Position numbers and translations under genes: made by a program. Shown in pieces: positions 24,877-33,221 of a DNA stretch of 64,000 nt. This DNA is from Paenibacillus cremeus. Lineage in GTDB: Bacteria > Bacillota > Bacilli > Paenibacillales > NBRC-103111. The stretch's first letter is position 1; each line of letters opens with the position of its first letter. The notes below the pieces were generated by a model. That model was not told the origin of the DNA. It did no database searches and saw only the letters and a list, made by a program, of their open reading frames with translations. Location: NCBI RefSeq assembly GCF_007786445.1, contig NZ_VNJI01000027.1, positions 28,767 through 92,766 on the forward strand, written 5' to 3'.

Positions 24877-25935
24877 TTATTCAATATCATAAAACAGATA
24901 TTTACTGATTTCGACCGACAATTCGGAGCCGGGTATGAAACGTTCTCGCCAATCCGCATGGAATTGGATGTCATCGTTTAGTGCAACCGTGCCCTGCACG
25001 AAGTTGCCGCGGTAGCTCGATTCCGTCACCTTCACCCGGAACGCTTCACCCGAAGGTTCGCCCGAACCTCGCAGCATAACATTCTCCGGACGGAAGCATA
25101 GCAGCGCCCTCCCGTCTTTGCGATGCACGCCCCGAAGCGGAATCGTCGTGCCGCCTTCCGTAACAAACACGCCACCACGCACCGTTCCCTTGATTTGGTT
25201 GCTGCGCCCCACGAAATTCGCCGTAAACGCATTCGCCGGTGTTTCGTAGATTTCCTCCGGTGTGCCGACCTGCATCACATTTCCTTTTTCCATCACGGCG
25301 ATGCGGTCGGACAGCTCGAGCGCTTCCTCCTGATCATGCGTTACATAGATTGAGGTGATGCCGAGGCGCTTCTGAATCTCCTTAATATCGGCACGCATCT
25401 TGATCCGAAGCTTAGCGTCCAGGTTGCTGAGCGGCTCATCGAGCAGCAGCACTTGTGGACTTAACACCAGCGCTCGGGCAATGGAAATGCGCTGCTGCTG
25501 CCCGCCGCTCAGCTCGCCAGGCGTACGGGTTTCCGTGCCGGAGAGATTAATGAGATCGAGTGCCCAAGCGACCTTTTCGCGAATGGTTTGCTTGTCGGCC
25601 TTGCGCATTTTTAACCCGTAGGCGATGTTGTCAAAAATCGTCATGTGCGGCCACAGCGCATAGTTTTGGAAGACGAAGCCGATATTTTTTTCCCAGGGGT
25701 TCAGCGGCATGACGTCTTGATCACCAAAGTATATGCTTCCGCTGTCCGCTTTTTCAAAGCCGGCTATGCAGCGAAGCAGGGTCGTTTTTCCGCAGCCCGA
25801 CGAGCCGAGCAGGGTGAAAAATTCGCCAGGGCGGATGTCAAACGAGACGTCCTTCAGAATCGGATTGCTGCCGAAGCTTTTGCGCAGGCTTTTAATGGTA
25901 ATGGCAGTGGGGTTCGGATTGGTGTTCCCTTTCAT
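24877..25935 (-). CDS. ABC importer ATPase, Afu/Fbp type
   Basis: 352-residue ATPase of the Fbp/Pot/Afu class. Walker A GSSGCGKTT, signature LSGGQQQRISIARAL, Walker B LLLDEPLSNLDAKLR and switch His (VTHDQEEALELSDRI) are intact. A C-terminal TOBE-like domain (about residues 240-352) may bind regulatory ligand. The ATG at 25935 has AGGAGG upstream; a 12-residue upstream extension is not conserved. It energises the permease encoded 54 bp upstream. Confidence 0.93.
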   Translation of the reverse strand: MKGNTNPNPTAITIKSLRKSFGSNPILKDVSFDIRPGEFFTLLGSSGCGKTTLLRCIAGFEKADSGSIYFGDQDVMPLNPWEKNIGFVFQNYALWPHMTIFDNIAYGLKMRKADKQTIREKVAWALDLINLSGTETRTPGELSGGQQQRISIARALVLSPQVLLLDEPLSNLDAKLRIKMRADIKEIQKRLGITSIYVTHDQEEALELSDRIAVMEKGNVMQVGTPEEIYETPANAFTANFVGRSNQIKGTVRGGVFVTEGGTTIPLRGVHRKDGRALLCFRPENVMLRGSGEPSGEAFRVKVTESSYRGNFVQGTVALNDDIQFHADWRERFIPGSELSVEISKYLFYDIE

Positions 25936-25989
25936 AGTAAGCCTCCTGTCTGAAGAAGCAGCGCCTTGCACGGCTTTGTGCTTCGCCTG

Positions 25990-27666
25990 CTAGTCTTGAT
26001 GGCGCGAGCGTTTATTAACAAGCAAAAGCGGAATATAGATGCACAGCATCAGCACTACGCCCATAGCGGCGGAAATGCCAAAGTCCGCGCCGGCCGTCAT
26101 CGCATTCTGGAAAATGACGACGGGCATCGTTTCCCAAGGCGGTCGGTACAAAATTAACGTCGAGCTAAGCTCGGTCATAATCTGCAAAAACGAGATGGTC
26201 GCCCCGGAAATAACGCCTCCGATCATCAGCTTGAAGGTGATGTCCTTGAAGGCGGTGAACGGCTTCGCGCCGCACATCAGGGCCGCATCCTCCAGCGCTT
26301 TGTGCACCAAGTAGAGAGAAGACTCGGAGCTCTTAATGGAGAACGGGAGCTTTCGGATGAACGAAACGAGCACGAGAATGATCCACGTTCCAGTCAGAAT
26401 GACCGGCGGCTTGTTAAACACGACAATGAAGCCAATCGCCAGCACCGTTCCGGGAATAATATAAGGGACCATCATCGCGATGTTGACGAAGTTCGAAATA
26501 AACTTATATCGCTTGCGCACAATGAGATACGCGATCCCGACGCCAAAAATGATATCCAGAATCGTCGACATCGAACCCAGGAAGAAGCTGACTCCAATTG
26601 GGGTAAGATGGCTCTTGAACAGATTCACATAGTTCACCAGGGTAAACTGGTTGGTCAGGATGCCCCACTTCCACTTGAGCAGGGACACGATCAGCAGCGT
26701 CACGTGCGGCAGGAACGACATGCTGATGATGGAAGCGATATACAGCCCGATAAGCACAGCCACCTTCTTGCTAGGCTTCACACGTTTGGCCTTCTTGGCA
26801 GAGACGGACGCATACGTTTTCTTCGCCAGCAGGTACCGCTGAATCATCAGCGCAACGGACGAGACGATGATCATAATGACACCGACCGCGGAAGCCATAT
26901 GCAGGTTGCCTCCGACCTCGCTGACAAACTCGTTGTACACGAGTGTGGGCATCACAGGGAATTCCCCGCCGATGATGGCCGGTGTGCCGAAGTCCGAGAA
27001 TGCAGCGAGCGCAGCCATGAATAAGCCTGTAATGACCCCGGGCATCGCGAGCGGAATCTCGACGGTCCAGAACGTCTTGCGCTTGTTCGCGCCAAGGCTC
27101 ATCGAAGCTTCCTTGAGCGACGGGTCCTGTCCGGAGAACGAATCGTAGCTTAATAAGAAGATCAGCGGAAAGATCAGCCAGATGATGACCCAGACGACGC
27201 CGGCTTCCCCTCTCAGCTTCCAATTCAAATCGTAGTCGAACCAGCTATCGACGATTTTATTCAAGACACCATAGCGTCCCAGCACGATCACCCAAGCGTA
27301 AGCACCAAGGAACGGCGGCGACGATGTTGCCATCGTAATCAGCGTTAAGGTTGTATTTTTAAAACGGAAGTCATACTTCGAGAACAAATAAGCGAGTGGA
27401 ATCGCAAGGAGTGCAGCAAGCACCGTCGAGAACACGACAACCTGCAGGCTGTTGAACAGCGCGGTCGTATAACGGCTCTTTTGGAAAAACTCCACATAAT
27501 GCTGAAGCGTGAGTCCTCCGTTATCCGTCTGGAACGAGGTCACAATGGTTTGAAGCTGCGGGTAAAAGATCAAGCCCAGCGACACGACCATACAAATGAG
27601 TGCAAAAATGATCCATGGATCCCTTACCGTCTTATTAAAGCTCTGTTTCACGAGGTTTCCCAACAT
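25990..27666 (-). CDS. ABC importer permease, fused two-domain Afu/Fbp type
   Basis: 558-residue permease carrying two membrane domains in one chain (about 12 segments), as in FbpB/AfuB. Two EAA loops are visible: KEASMSLGANKRKTF near residue 190 and EDAALMCGAKPFTAF near residue 460. The ATG at 27666 is preferred because AAGGAGG lies 9 nt upstream. The longer frame from 27780 would add 38 residues rich in Gly/Ser/Ile that come from a 9-bp tandem repeat. The transporter belongs to a class described for iron, thiamine and, for AfuABC, sugar phosphates. Confidence 0.92.
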   Translation of the reverse strand: MLGNLVKQSFNKTVRDPWIIFALICMVVSLGLIFYPQLQTIVTSFQTDNGGLTLQHYVEFFQKSRYTTALFNSLQVVVFSTVLAALLAIPLAYLFSKYDFRFKNTTLTLITMATSSPPFLGAYAWVIVLGRYGVLNKIVDSWFDYDLNWKLRGEAGVVWVIIWLIFPLIFLLSYDSFSGQDPSLKEASMSLGANKRKTFWTVEIPLAMPGVITGLFMAALAAFSDFGTPAIIGGEFPVMPTLVYNEFVSEVGGNLHMASAVGVIMIIVSSVALMIQRYLLAKKTYASVSAKKAKRVKPSKKVAVLIGLYIASIISMSFLPHVTLLIVSLLKWKWGILTNQFTLVNYVNLFKSHLTPIGVSFFLGSMSTILDIIFGVGIAYLIVRKRYKFISNFVNIAMMVPYIIPGTVLAIGFIVVFNKPPVILTGTWIILVLVSFIRKLPFSIKSSESSLYLVHKALEDAALMCGAKPFTAFKDITFKLMIGGVISGATISFLQIMTELSSTLILYRPPWETMPVVIFQNAMTAGADFGISAAMGVVLMLCIYIPLLLVNKRSRHQD

Positions 27667-27706
27667 TTCCCGAAGACCTCCTTCCTCTTGATGATAACCC
27701 TCTGCA

Positions 27707-27737
27707 CCGGAAATACCGGAAATACCGGAGGTACCGG
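27707..27737. repeat. Three 9-bp tandem repeats (CCGGAAATA type)
   Basis: CCGGAAATA, CCGGAAATA, CCGGAGGTA and a final CCGG lie between the binding-protein and permease genes, just upstream of the permease ribosome site. In one frame they would encode GIS repeats. Confidence 0.85.
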
Positions 27738-27787
27738 CTGATACACCCGGCGCAGAGGATAAAGCCATGCTGATCTGCAATCAAAAT

Positions 27788-28846
27788 TTACTTTCTGGCA
27801 TTCTCCAGATGCGTGTTAAAGCCGCTGCTCAATTCATCCCGTGTCATTGGCTTGTTTTCGATCATCTTCAGCTTGCTCAGATCAGCCAGGCCTTGCGGAG
27901 GAGCGACGTCCTTGCGCGTCGAGCGGCGAAGCACTTGATCCTTCATGATCTCGTGCGCTTCCTTCGAGCCCATATAGTCGATGAACGCTTTCGCGTTGTC
28001 CGCGTCCTTCGCACCCTTGATGACGGCCAGCGAGTCCAGCGTGTTGGTTACGCCGTCGGATGGGAAAATCATTTTTACCGGCACGCCGGTTTGCTCCCAC
28101 TTCGCGCCAAGGTCTTCATTAATGAAGCCCAGCGGCACAGCGCCGTCCTTCACCGCTGCAAACATGGCATCGGAGCCTGGCGATACTTCGATATTCTTCT
28201 GCATCTGCTCTACAAAATTCCAGTCGTACAGCGATACGATCCCGTTCAGAATGCCGGCACCCGTGCCCGATTTGCCCGGATCGGCGAAGGCGATCTTGCC
28301 CTTAGCCTTCCACTTCGGATCGCTGAGATCCTTCAGCGTCTTCGGCCATTCCGCTTGATCCTTCAGCAGCTTCGTATTGACGAGTATGGCTTGCGGCATA
28401 AAGGTCCAGACGTGCCATATATGGTTCGGGTCCTGACGAATCATATCCTTATCGGTTGGCGATTCATACGCATCGAAATATTGTTTGCTCGTATCAAAAG
28501 CATAAGGCTCGCCGCCAAGCAGAATGTCGCCCCCGGGGTTGTCCTTCTCTGCTGCAATTCGCGCAAGCAGCTCACCGGAACCGGCCTTCACGAGCTCAGG
28601 CTTGATGTTCGGATATTTTTTCTTAAAGCCTTCGAATAACGGATCGGTAATCTCGGGACCTGCGCCGGTATAAATCACCAGCTTACCCGACAGCTCCTTC
28701 TTCGCCGCAGCGGTCGGTGCTGGAGCCGGTTCGCTACCGCCTGCCTTGCCCGCTGCAGGCTGCTGAGGAGCGCTGCCACAGCCGGCCAGAGCCACTGCCA
28801 TCACCACCCCAAATGCAATCGCTTTCATTTTTCTAACATGTTTCAT
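27788..28846 (-). CDS. ABC solute-binding lipoprotein, AfuA/FbpA type
   Basis: 352-residue lipoprotein with lipobox LAGC at Cys23, a Pro/Ala-rich linker, then a type II binding-protein fold (KLVIYTGAGPEITDPLFEGFKKKYPNIK; KGKIAFADPGKSGTGAGIL). The fold is that of FbpA/AfuA and related phosphosugar or phosphonate receptors. The tyrosine pair that binds ferric iron in FbpA is not evident at the expected place, so iron is not the obvious ligand. It is the first gene of the six-gene operon and is divergent from gntR. The ATG at 28846 has AGGGAGG upstream. Confidence 0.9.
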   Translation of the reverse strand: MKHVRKMKAIAFGVVMAVALAGCGSAPQQPAAGKAGGSEPAPAPTAAAKKELSGKLVIYTGAGPEITDPLFEGFKKKYPNIKPELVKAGSGELLARIAAEKDNPGGDILLGGEPYAFDTSKQYFDAYESPTDKDMIRQDPNHIWHVWTFMPQAILVNTKLLKDQAEWPKTLKDLSDPKWKAKGKIAFADPGKSGTGAGILNGIVSLYDWNFVEQMQKNIEVSPGSDAMFAAVKDGAVPLGFINEDLGAKWEQTGVPVKMIFPSDGVTNTLDSLAVIKGAKDADNAKAFIDYMGSKEAHEIMKDQVLRRSTRKDVAPPQGLADLSKLKMIENKPMTRDELSSGFNTHLENARK

Positions 28847-28943
28847 TGATAAGCCTCCCTTTTCATGGAACTTGTTGTAACGATTCTGCTTTGCATTTAT
28901 AATACTTGTTATGTTGTTACTACATTTTTAATATATTATCATA

Positions 28944-28953
28944 ACAAATTTGT
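28944..28953. promoter_or_regulatory. Palindrome in the divergent gntR / importer promoter region
   Basis: ACAAATTTGT is a perfect 10-bp palindrome in the AT-rich 234-bp gap (28847-29080) between the importer operon and gntR. It is a candidate operator for the GntR protein; several TTGT/ACAA half-sites lie nearby. Confidence 0.35.
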
Positions 28954-28981
28954 GTCAACATGAATTTGTTTCGAAAGTTGT

Positions 28982-29010
28982 TTTACTAAACATGAAAACG
29001 GTATTACAAT
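28982..29010 (+). promoter_or_regulatory. Promoter of gntR-type gene
   Basis: TTTACT (28982-28987), 17-bp spacer, TACAAT (29005-29010), 70 bp before the regulator start. Confidence 0.5.
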
Positions 29011-29080
29011 AAGGTAAAAGCACTGATTTCTAGTATTTGTCATCCTTTTCCCTACGATTGATGGTCTGGAGGAACTCGTA

Positions 29081-29809
29081 ATGATGGAAGCAAAGCAAGG
29101 AACATCATTATATTTTATAGTAAAAGAGAAGCTGCACGAGCTGATCAAAGCCGGCAAGTACAAGATCGGAGACCAGCTGCCGACGGAATCGGAGCTGTGT
29201 CAGGAGTATGATGTCAGCCGCACGACGATCCGACTGGCGCTGCAGCAGCTGGAGCTGGAAGGGCACATTCAGCGCATTCAGGGCAAGGGCACCTTCGTTT
29301 CCAAGCCCAAAATCCGCGAGTCGCTTACGCCGAACATCCGCACCTTCGTAGAGCAGATGAAGGATCTGGGCATTGCCTCCACCTCCAAGGTTCTCGAGCT
29401 GGGAGTCATTCCCGCCGATTATTCGCTGGCCGAGATGCTGCATGTCGAAGAGAAGGATCCGCTGATCAAGCTAGTGCGTATTCGATACGCAGATAACGAG
29501 CCGCTCCAGTATGCCACCTCCTACCTGCCGTGGCGCGTCGCCCCCGGACTGATTACGGACGATTGCACAGGCTCGCTCTTCGATCTGCTGCGATCCAAGT
29601 ACAAGGTGGATATTTACCGCACGGTGGAGTCCATCGAGCCGATCTTGATCGAGCCGCTGGTCAGCGGGCATTTAGAGGTGCCGGCCGGCTCCCCGGCCTT
29701 CGCCTTGGAATCTCTCACGTACAACAATCAAGACCAGCCTGTGGAATATTCCTATGGAATCGTCCGCGGCGATCGGTTTAAGTTCACGATGGAGCGTTTT
29801 GTGAAGTAG
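29081..29809 (+). CDS. GntR/HutC family regulator with UTRA domain
   Basis: 242-residue regulator. The winged helix occupies residues 8-75 ([34 protein letters not shown]). A UTRA effector domain fills residues 95-240 ([33 protein letters not shown]). UTRA proteins commonly bind phosphorylated sugars, which fits control of the divergent importer-GH4 operon. The ATG at 29081 has GGAGG upstream; a second ATG follows immediately. Confidence 0.93.
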   Translation: MMEAKQGTSLYFIVKEKLHELIKAGKYKIGDQLPTESELCQEYDVSRTTIRLALQQLELEGHIQRIQGKGTFVSKPKIRESLTPNIRTFVEQMKDLGIASTSKVLELGVIPADYSLAEMLHVEEKDPLIKLVRIRYADNEPLQYATSYLPWRVAPGLITDDCTGSLFDLLRSKYKVDIYRTVESIEPILIEPLVSGHLEVPAGSPAFALESLTYNNQDQPVEYSYGIVRGDRFKFTMERFVK

Positions 29810-29855
29810 GAAATTGTTTTTAACTATCCCAAGCACAAAGTGGGCGAGCGCACAA

Positions 29856-31229
29856 ATGAACCATCCCAAGAAATTGGCCCTGTTTGCCATCACCTGGCCG
29901 CTGTTTATTGAATCCTTCTTGCAAATGTCCATGCGAACTGCGGATACGTTCATGGTCAGCCATGTATCCGATGACGCTGTTGCGGCCGTCGGCGTGTCCA
30001 CCCAGCTGATTCAGTTTTCCTTTCTGCTGCTGCAAGTCATTTCGGCCGGCACCGCAGTCACGATCTCCCAGTACCTCGGGGCCGGCCGAACGGGGGATGT
30101 CCGCCGGTTTGCAGCGGGAGCCCTCACCATCAATTTCGGCTTCGGTCTGCTGCTCAGTGTGGTCATGATCAGCTGCAGCCGCCCGCTGCTCCATCTGTTC
30201 GGGCTCTCGGAGGATTTGTTAGGCTTAGCCCAAATTTACTTGTGTACCGTCGGCGGCGCGCTGTTCATTCAAGCGATGAATTTGACGATGTCGGCGATCA
30301 CTCAAGTGCACGGCTATACCCGCTATACGATGATGGTCAGCATGGGCATGAGCTTGCTCAGCTTAACCGGCAACTCCTTCTTTATTTTCGGTCTATGGGG
30401 CGTTCCGAAGCTGGGCGTGCTGGGAGTGGGCATCTCGGCGATCGTGAGCCAGTGCGTTGGGTTTGCCGTGTATATTCTTATTTTGCGCAAGGTGGTCCAA
30501 TTGAGGCTGGGCATTAAGGAGCTCATCCGATGCAGACTGGAGGATATGCAAAAAATTCTCAGCATCGGTATCCCCACCGGAGGCAACCAGCTGTCGTATG
30601 CCGCCAGTCAGCTCGTGACGACCTACTTCATTACCTCGCTTGGCGCGGAGATGCTGTCCACCCGGATTTATACGCAAAATGTGATCTATTTCGTCATGAC
30701 GCTGGCCATCGCGTTGGGTCGAGGGTCGCAAATCATTATCGGGCGCCTGGTGGGGGCTGGAGAGAAGGAAGAAGCGTACCGGCAGGTGCTTCGGAGTCTA
30801 GTGCTCAGCATGCTGCTATCCGTCGGAGCGGTAGGCGTCATCGTGCTGTTTCGAACGCAGCTGATCGGACTGTTTACTCACGACACCAATATGATTACCT
30901 TAGGTGCCTTTCTGCTAACCTTGGGCTTTATTCTGGAGCCGGGGCGCTGCTTCAATATTGTCGTGGCCGAGTCGCTGAGGGCGGCCGGGGATGCGCGGTT
31001 TATCGTCTTTACGGGGCTGGCGGTCATCTGGGGCATGTGCGTGCCGCTGACCTATTTCATGGGCATTCATTTGGGCTATGGACTCGTGGGGATGTGGTGC
31101 GTGTTCATTCTCGATGAATGGGTGCGGGGCATCATTTTATTTTATCGCTGGCGGAGCCGCGCCTGGGAGAAAAAAGCGCTCGTGAAGCCGGAGCCGGCCA
31201 GCACGACCGGCAAGCAAGCCACGGTGTAG
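29856..31229 (+). CDS. MATE family efflux protein
   Basis: 457-residue membrane protein with about 12 segments in two halves and the MATE pattern (FAITWPLFIESFLQMSMRTADTFMVSHVSDDAVAAVG). MATE proteins export cationic drugs or metabolites using Na+ or H+. The chosen ATG at 29856 starts the conserved region. A TTG at 29814, only 4 nt after an AGGA, would add 14 residues and cannot be excluded. It is on the same strand as gntR with a gap of 46 bp, and may be read through from it. Confidence 0.92.
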   Translation: MNHPKKLALFAITWPLFIESFLQMSMRTADTFMVSHVSDDAVAAVGVSTQLIQFSFLLLQVISAGTAVTISQYLGAGRTGDVRRFAAGALTINFGFGLLLSVVMISCSRPLLHLFGLSEDLLGLAQIYLCTVGGALFIQAMNLTMSAITQVHGYTRYTMMVSMGMSLLSLTGNSFFIFGLWGVPKLGVLGVGISAIVSQCVGFAVYILILRKVVQLRLGIKELIRCRLEDMQKILSIGIPTGGNQLSYAASQLVTTYFITSLGAEMLSTRIYTQNVIYFVMTLAIALGRGSQIIIGRLVGAGEKEEAYRQVLRSLVLSMLLSVGAVGVIVLFRTQLIGLFTHDTNMITLGAFLLTLGFILEPGRCFNIVVAESLRAAGDARFIVFTGLAVIWGMCVPLTYFMGIHLGYGLVGMWCVFILDEWVRGIILFYRWRSRAWEKKALVKPEPASTTGKQATV

Positions 31230-31337
31230 CCCGCTGCAGATGCGGATATGGATGAGGATTTCCAAGCCCAGTCACATTCTCTTCCGTCAACGAATATAGT
31301 GATCGTAAACGTAAGCCGTATAGACTGGAGGCTTATC

Positions 31338-31874
31338 ATGAATGAAAGAACGCTATATTTATTTGATGGGATCAACAAAAGCTCGGTGAAGGACGTCATC
31401 GAGAGCATCATTAAAATTAACCAATTCGACGAGGCCAAGGATAAGAAGGAAAAAGACTACAAGCGCACGCCGATCGAGTTAATCATCAACAGCAACGGCG
31501 GGAGCGTGTACGACGGACTCGGTTTGATCGATGTGATCGAACACAGCAAGACCCCCGTGCACACGTACGTGTATGGCCTTGCCGCCAGCATGAGTCTGCT
31601 CATTGCCGTCAGCGGACACAAGCGGTACAGCGGCCGGTTAAGCACCTTTATGTATCACTCGGTGTCCAATACAATCGGCGGCCATCTGGAGCATCTAAGG
31701 AATCGGCTGGATGAGGTGCAGCGGCTGCAAAATATTTATGACGAGTACCTCGTGTCAAAAACGAACTTCAAGCTGGAGGATCTCAAAAGCGTGCAGGACC
31801 ACCAGCGGGATTGGTTCATGAGCCCCGAAGAAGCGCTGAAGCTGGGCATCGTGGACGAAATGATACAGGGTTGA
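31338..31874 (+). CDS. Stand-alone ClpP-like serine protease
   Basis: 178-residue ClpP/crotonase-fold protein. A full catalytic triad is visible: Ser84 (YGLAASMSLL), His107 (FMYHSVSN) and Asp158 (QRDWFMSPEEA). The oxyanion strand INSNGGSVYDGLGLID and the C-terminal FMSPEEALKLGIVDEMI match ClpP. The N-terminal 45 residues (charged, DEAKDKKEKDYK) replace the usual ClpP axial-pore region and carry no IGF-loop-like sequence that I can see. The ATG at 31338 has GGAGG upstream. No Clp ATPase or phage structural gene is nearby. It may work alone or with a housekeeping ATPase. Confidence 0.85.
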   Translation: MNERTLYLFDGINKSSVKDVIESIIKINQFDEAKDKKEKDYKRTPIELIINSNGGSVYDGLGLIDVIEHSKTPVHTYVYGLAASMSLLIAVSGHKRYSGRLSTFMYHSVSNTIGGHLEHLRNRLDEVQRLQNIYDEYLVSKTNFKLEDLKSVQDHQRDWFMSPEEALKLGIVDEMIQG

Positions 31875-31908
31875 GCAGCGGATGCGGCTCAACCCTGTTT
31901 ACATTTTA
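31866..31908 (+). terminator. Hairpin terminator after the ClpP-like gene
   Basis: CAGGGTTGAGC and GCTCAACCCTG form a perfect 11-bp stem overlapping the stop codon, followed by TTTACATTTT. Confidence 0.75.
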
Positions 31909-31920
31909 AAGCGTTGCTTT

Positions 31921-33147
31921 TTACGCTCGAGCCAGTTTCCGCGCCTCCATGACCAAGTAGAGCACCATGACCGCCAGTACAGCCGCCATGCCGAGAATCG
32001 AAGCGTCCGCCGAAGCCCCCCAGGCCGTGATCTTCGTGTAAATCCCCACCCCGAGCAGCATCAGTGCGTTCTCGATGAGGTTCTGTACGGCGATCGTCTT
32101 ACCGGCGCCCACGCTAAGCTGCCCTTCTTCTTGAAGAGCCGTGTTCATTGGCACGATAAACACGCCGCCGGCGAAGCCGATCACGAGCAGCAGCCCCACG
32201 GTGACCGCGGTCAGATGCAAAAACGGGAAGAGCAGCATCGTCACGACCATCGCTCCGCCAAAGCGCCAAGCGTTGTAATAACGCGCCGCCGGCACCAGCT
32301 TCGGAGTGGCCAAGCTGCCGGCCATGATGCCGATGCCCGTGACGGCCGTCAGCATCGAGATGCTGTCCAGCGACTGCAGCCCGAGGTGGACCGGCACCCA
32401 AGCGATCAGCGCCAGCCGCAGCACCGCCGACGACATCCAGAAGGAGCCGGTGCCGACCAGCGAGAAGCGTGTCTTGCGGCTGCGGAACAGCTTCGTGGTA
32501 TCCTGGAAGAAGATGACCAGCTCTCTGCCATAGCGAATCGCCGGATTGCGGCTGCCGTAGGGAATCTTCAGCGAAACGACGAGTGCGATCACATAAAGCA
32601 TCACGCACAGAACCATGCCCAGGCGCAGCGACGACTCCGCCACAATCCCCCCGCAGAGCGAGCCGGTGAGAATGGCCAGGATGGTGAAGCCTTCCATGCG
32701 GGCATTCGCCCGGAGCAGCTCCTGGCCGCCCGACGTCAGCTCCGGCAGGATGCCATACTTGGCCGGCGAGTAGATTGCCGCCCCGATGCCGACCACCGCG
32801 TAGCTTAGCGCCGGGTCGACCCCGAGCATCAGCAGCACCATGCCGATCGCCTTCACGCCATTGCCGATCAAGAGGACGCGCGACTTGTAATTGCGGTCGG
32901 CGAAGGCGCCGACGAACGGCGCGCAGATGACGAAGGAGAGCAGGAAGGCGGCCTGCACCACCCCGATATAAAACTCCGGGAGTGCATTAGCCTTAATGAT
33001 GGCCAGAGTGACGAACAGTATCATGTTGTCTGCAAACGCAGATAAAAATTGCGAGAAATAAAGGATATTCAGCGGGGCTAGACGTCGGCCTCCAGCCATC
33101 AGCTTCGTAGTGCGCTCAGCCGTTTTTTGCGGTGTATTGGTTTCCAT
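31921..33147 (-). CDS. lplT: Lysophospholipid transporter (MFS, LplT-like)
   Basis: 408-residue major facilitator with about 12 segments. The N-terminal region LNILYFSQFLSAFADNMILF and the motif FVGAFADRNYKSRVLL resemble LplT, which flips lysophospholipids across the cytoplasmic membrane to the acyltransferase Aas. The aas-like gene is directly upstream on the same strand (75-bp gap), reproducing the Gram-negative aas-lplT pair. The ATG at 33147 starts shortly before the conserved region. Confidence 0.85.
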   Translation of the reverse strand: METNTPQKTAERTTKLMAGGRRLAPLNILYFSQFLSAFADNMILFVTLAIIKANALPEFYIGVVQAAFLLSFVICAPFVGAFADRNYKSRVLLIGNGVKAIGMVLLMLGVDPALSYAVVGIGAAIYSPAKYGILPELTSGGQELLRANARMEGFTILAILTGSLCGGIVAESSLRLGMVLCVMLYVIALVVSLKIPYGSRNPAIRYGRELVIFFQDTTKLFRSRKTRFSLVGTGSFWMSSAVLRLALIAWVPVHLGLQSLDSISMLTAVTGIGIMAGSLATPKLVPAARYYNAWRFGGAMVVTMLLFPFLHLTAVTVGLLLVIGFAGGVFIVPMNTALQEEGQLSVGAGKTIAVQNLIENALMLLGVGIYTKITAWGASADASILGMAAVLAVMVLYLVMEARKLARA

Positions 33148-33167
33148 CGTAAGTAGGGCACCCCTTT

Positions 33168-33195
33168 CACATGCGTACATGCATGCGTGCGTGTG
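33168..33195. other. 28-bp strictly alternating purine-pyrimidine tract
   Basis: From 33168 to 33195 every base alternates between pyrimidine and purine, with CATGCG/TGCGTG-type blocks, in the gap between the aas-like and lplT-like genes. Such tracts can adopt left-handed DNA when supercoiled. Its role, if any, is unknown. Confidence 0.5.
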
Positions 33196-33221
33196 ATGCA
33201 GCTTTTATGCCGCTTCGTTTG

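Noticed and set aside
27667..27780. Upstream start of the Afu-type permease giving 38 extra residues
   Set aside because: The extra residues are encoded by a tandem repeat and lack a ribosome site, whereas the ATG at 27666 has AAGGAGG.
32114..32608. Overlapping frame within the LplT-like gene
   Set aside because: Arg/Gly-rich translation typical of a shadow frame; no start signal.
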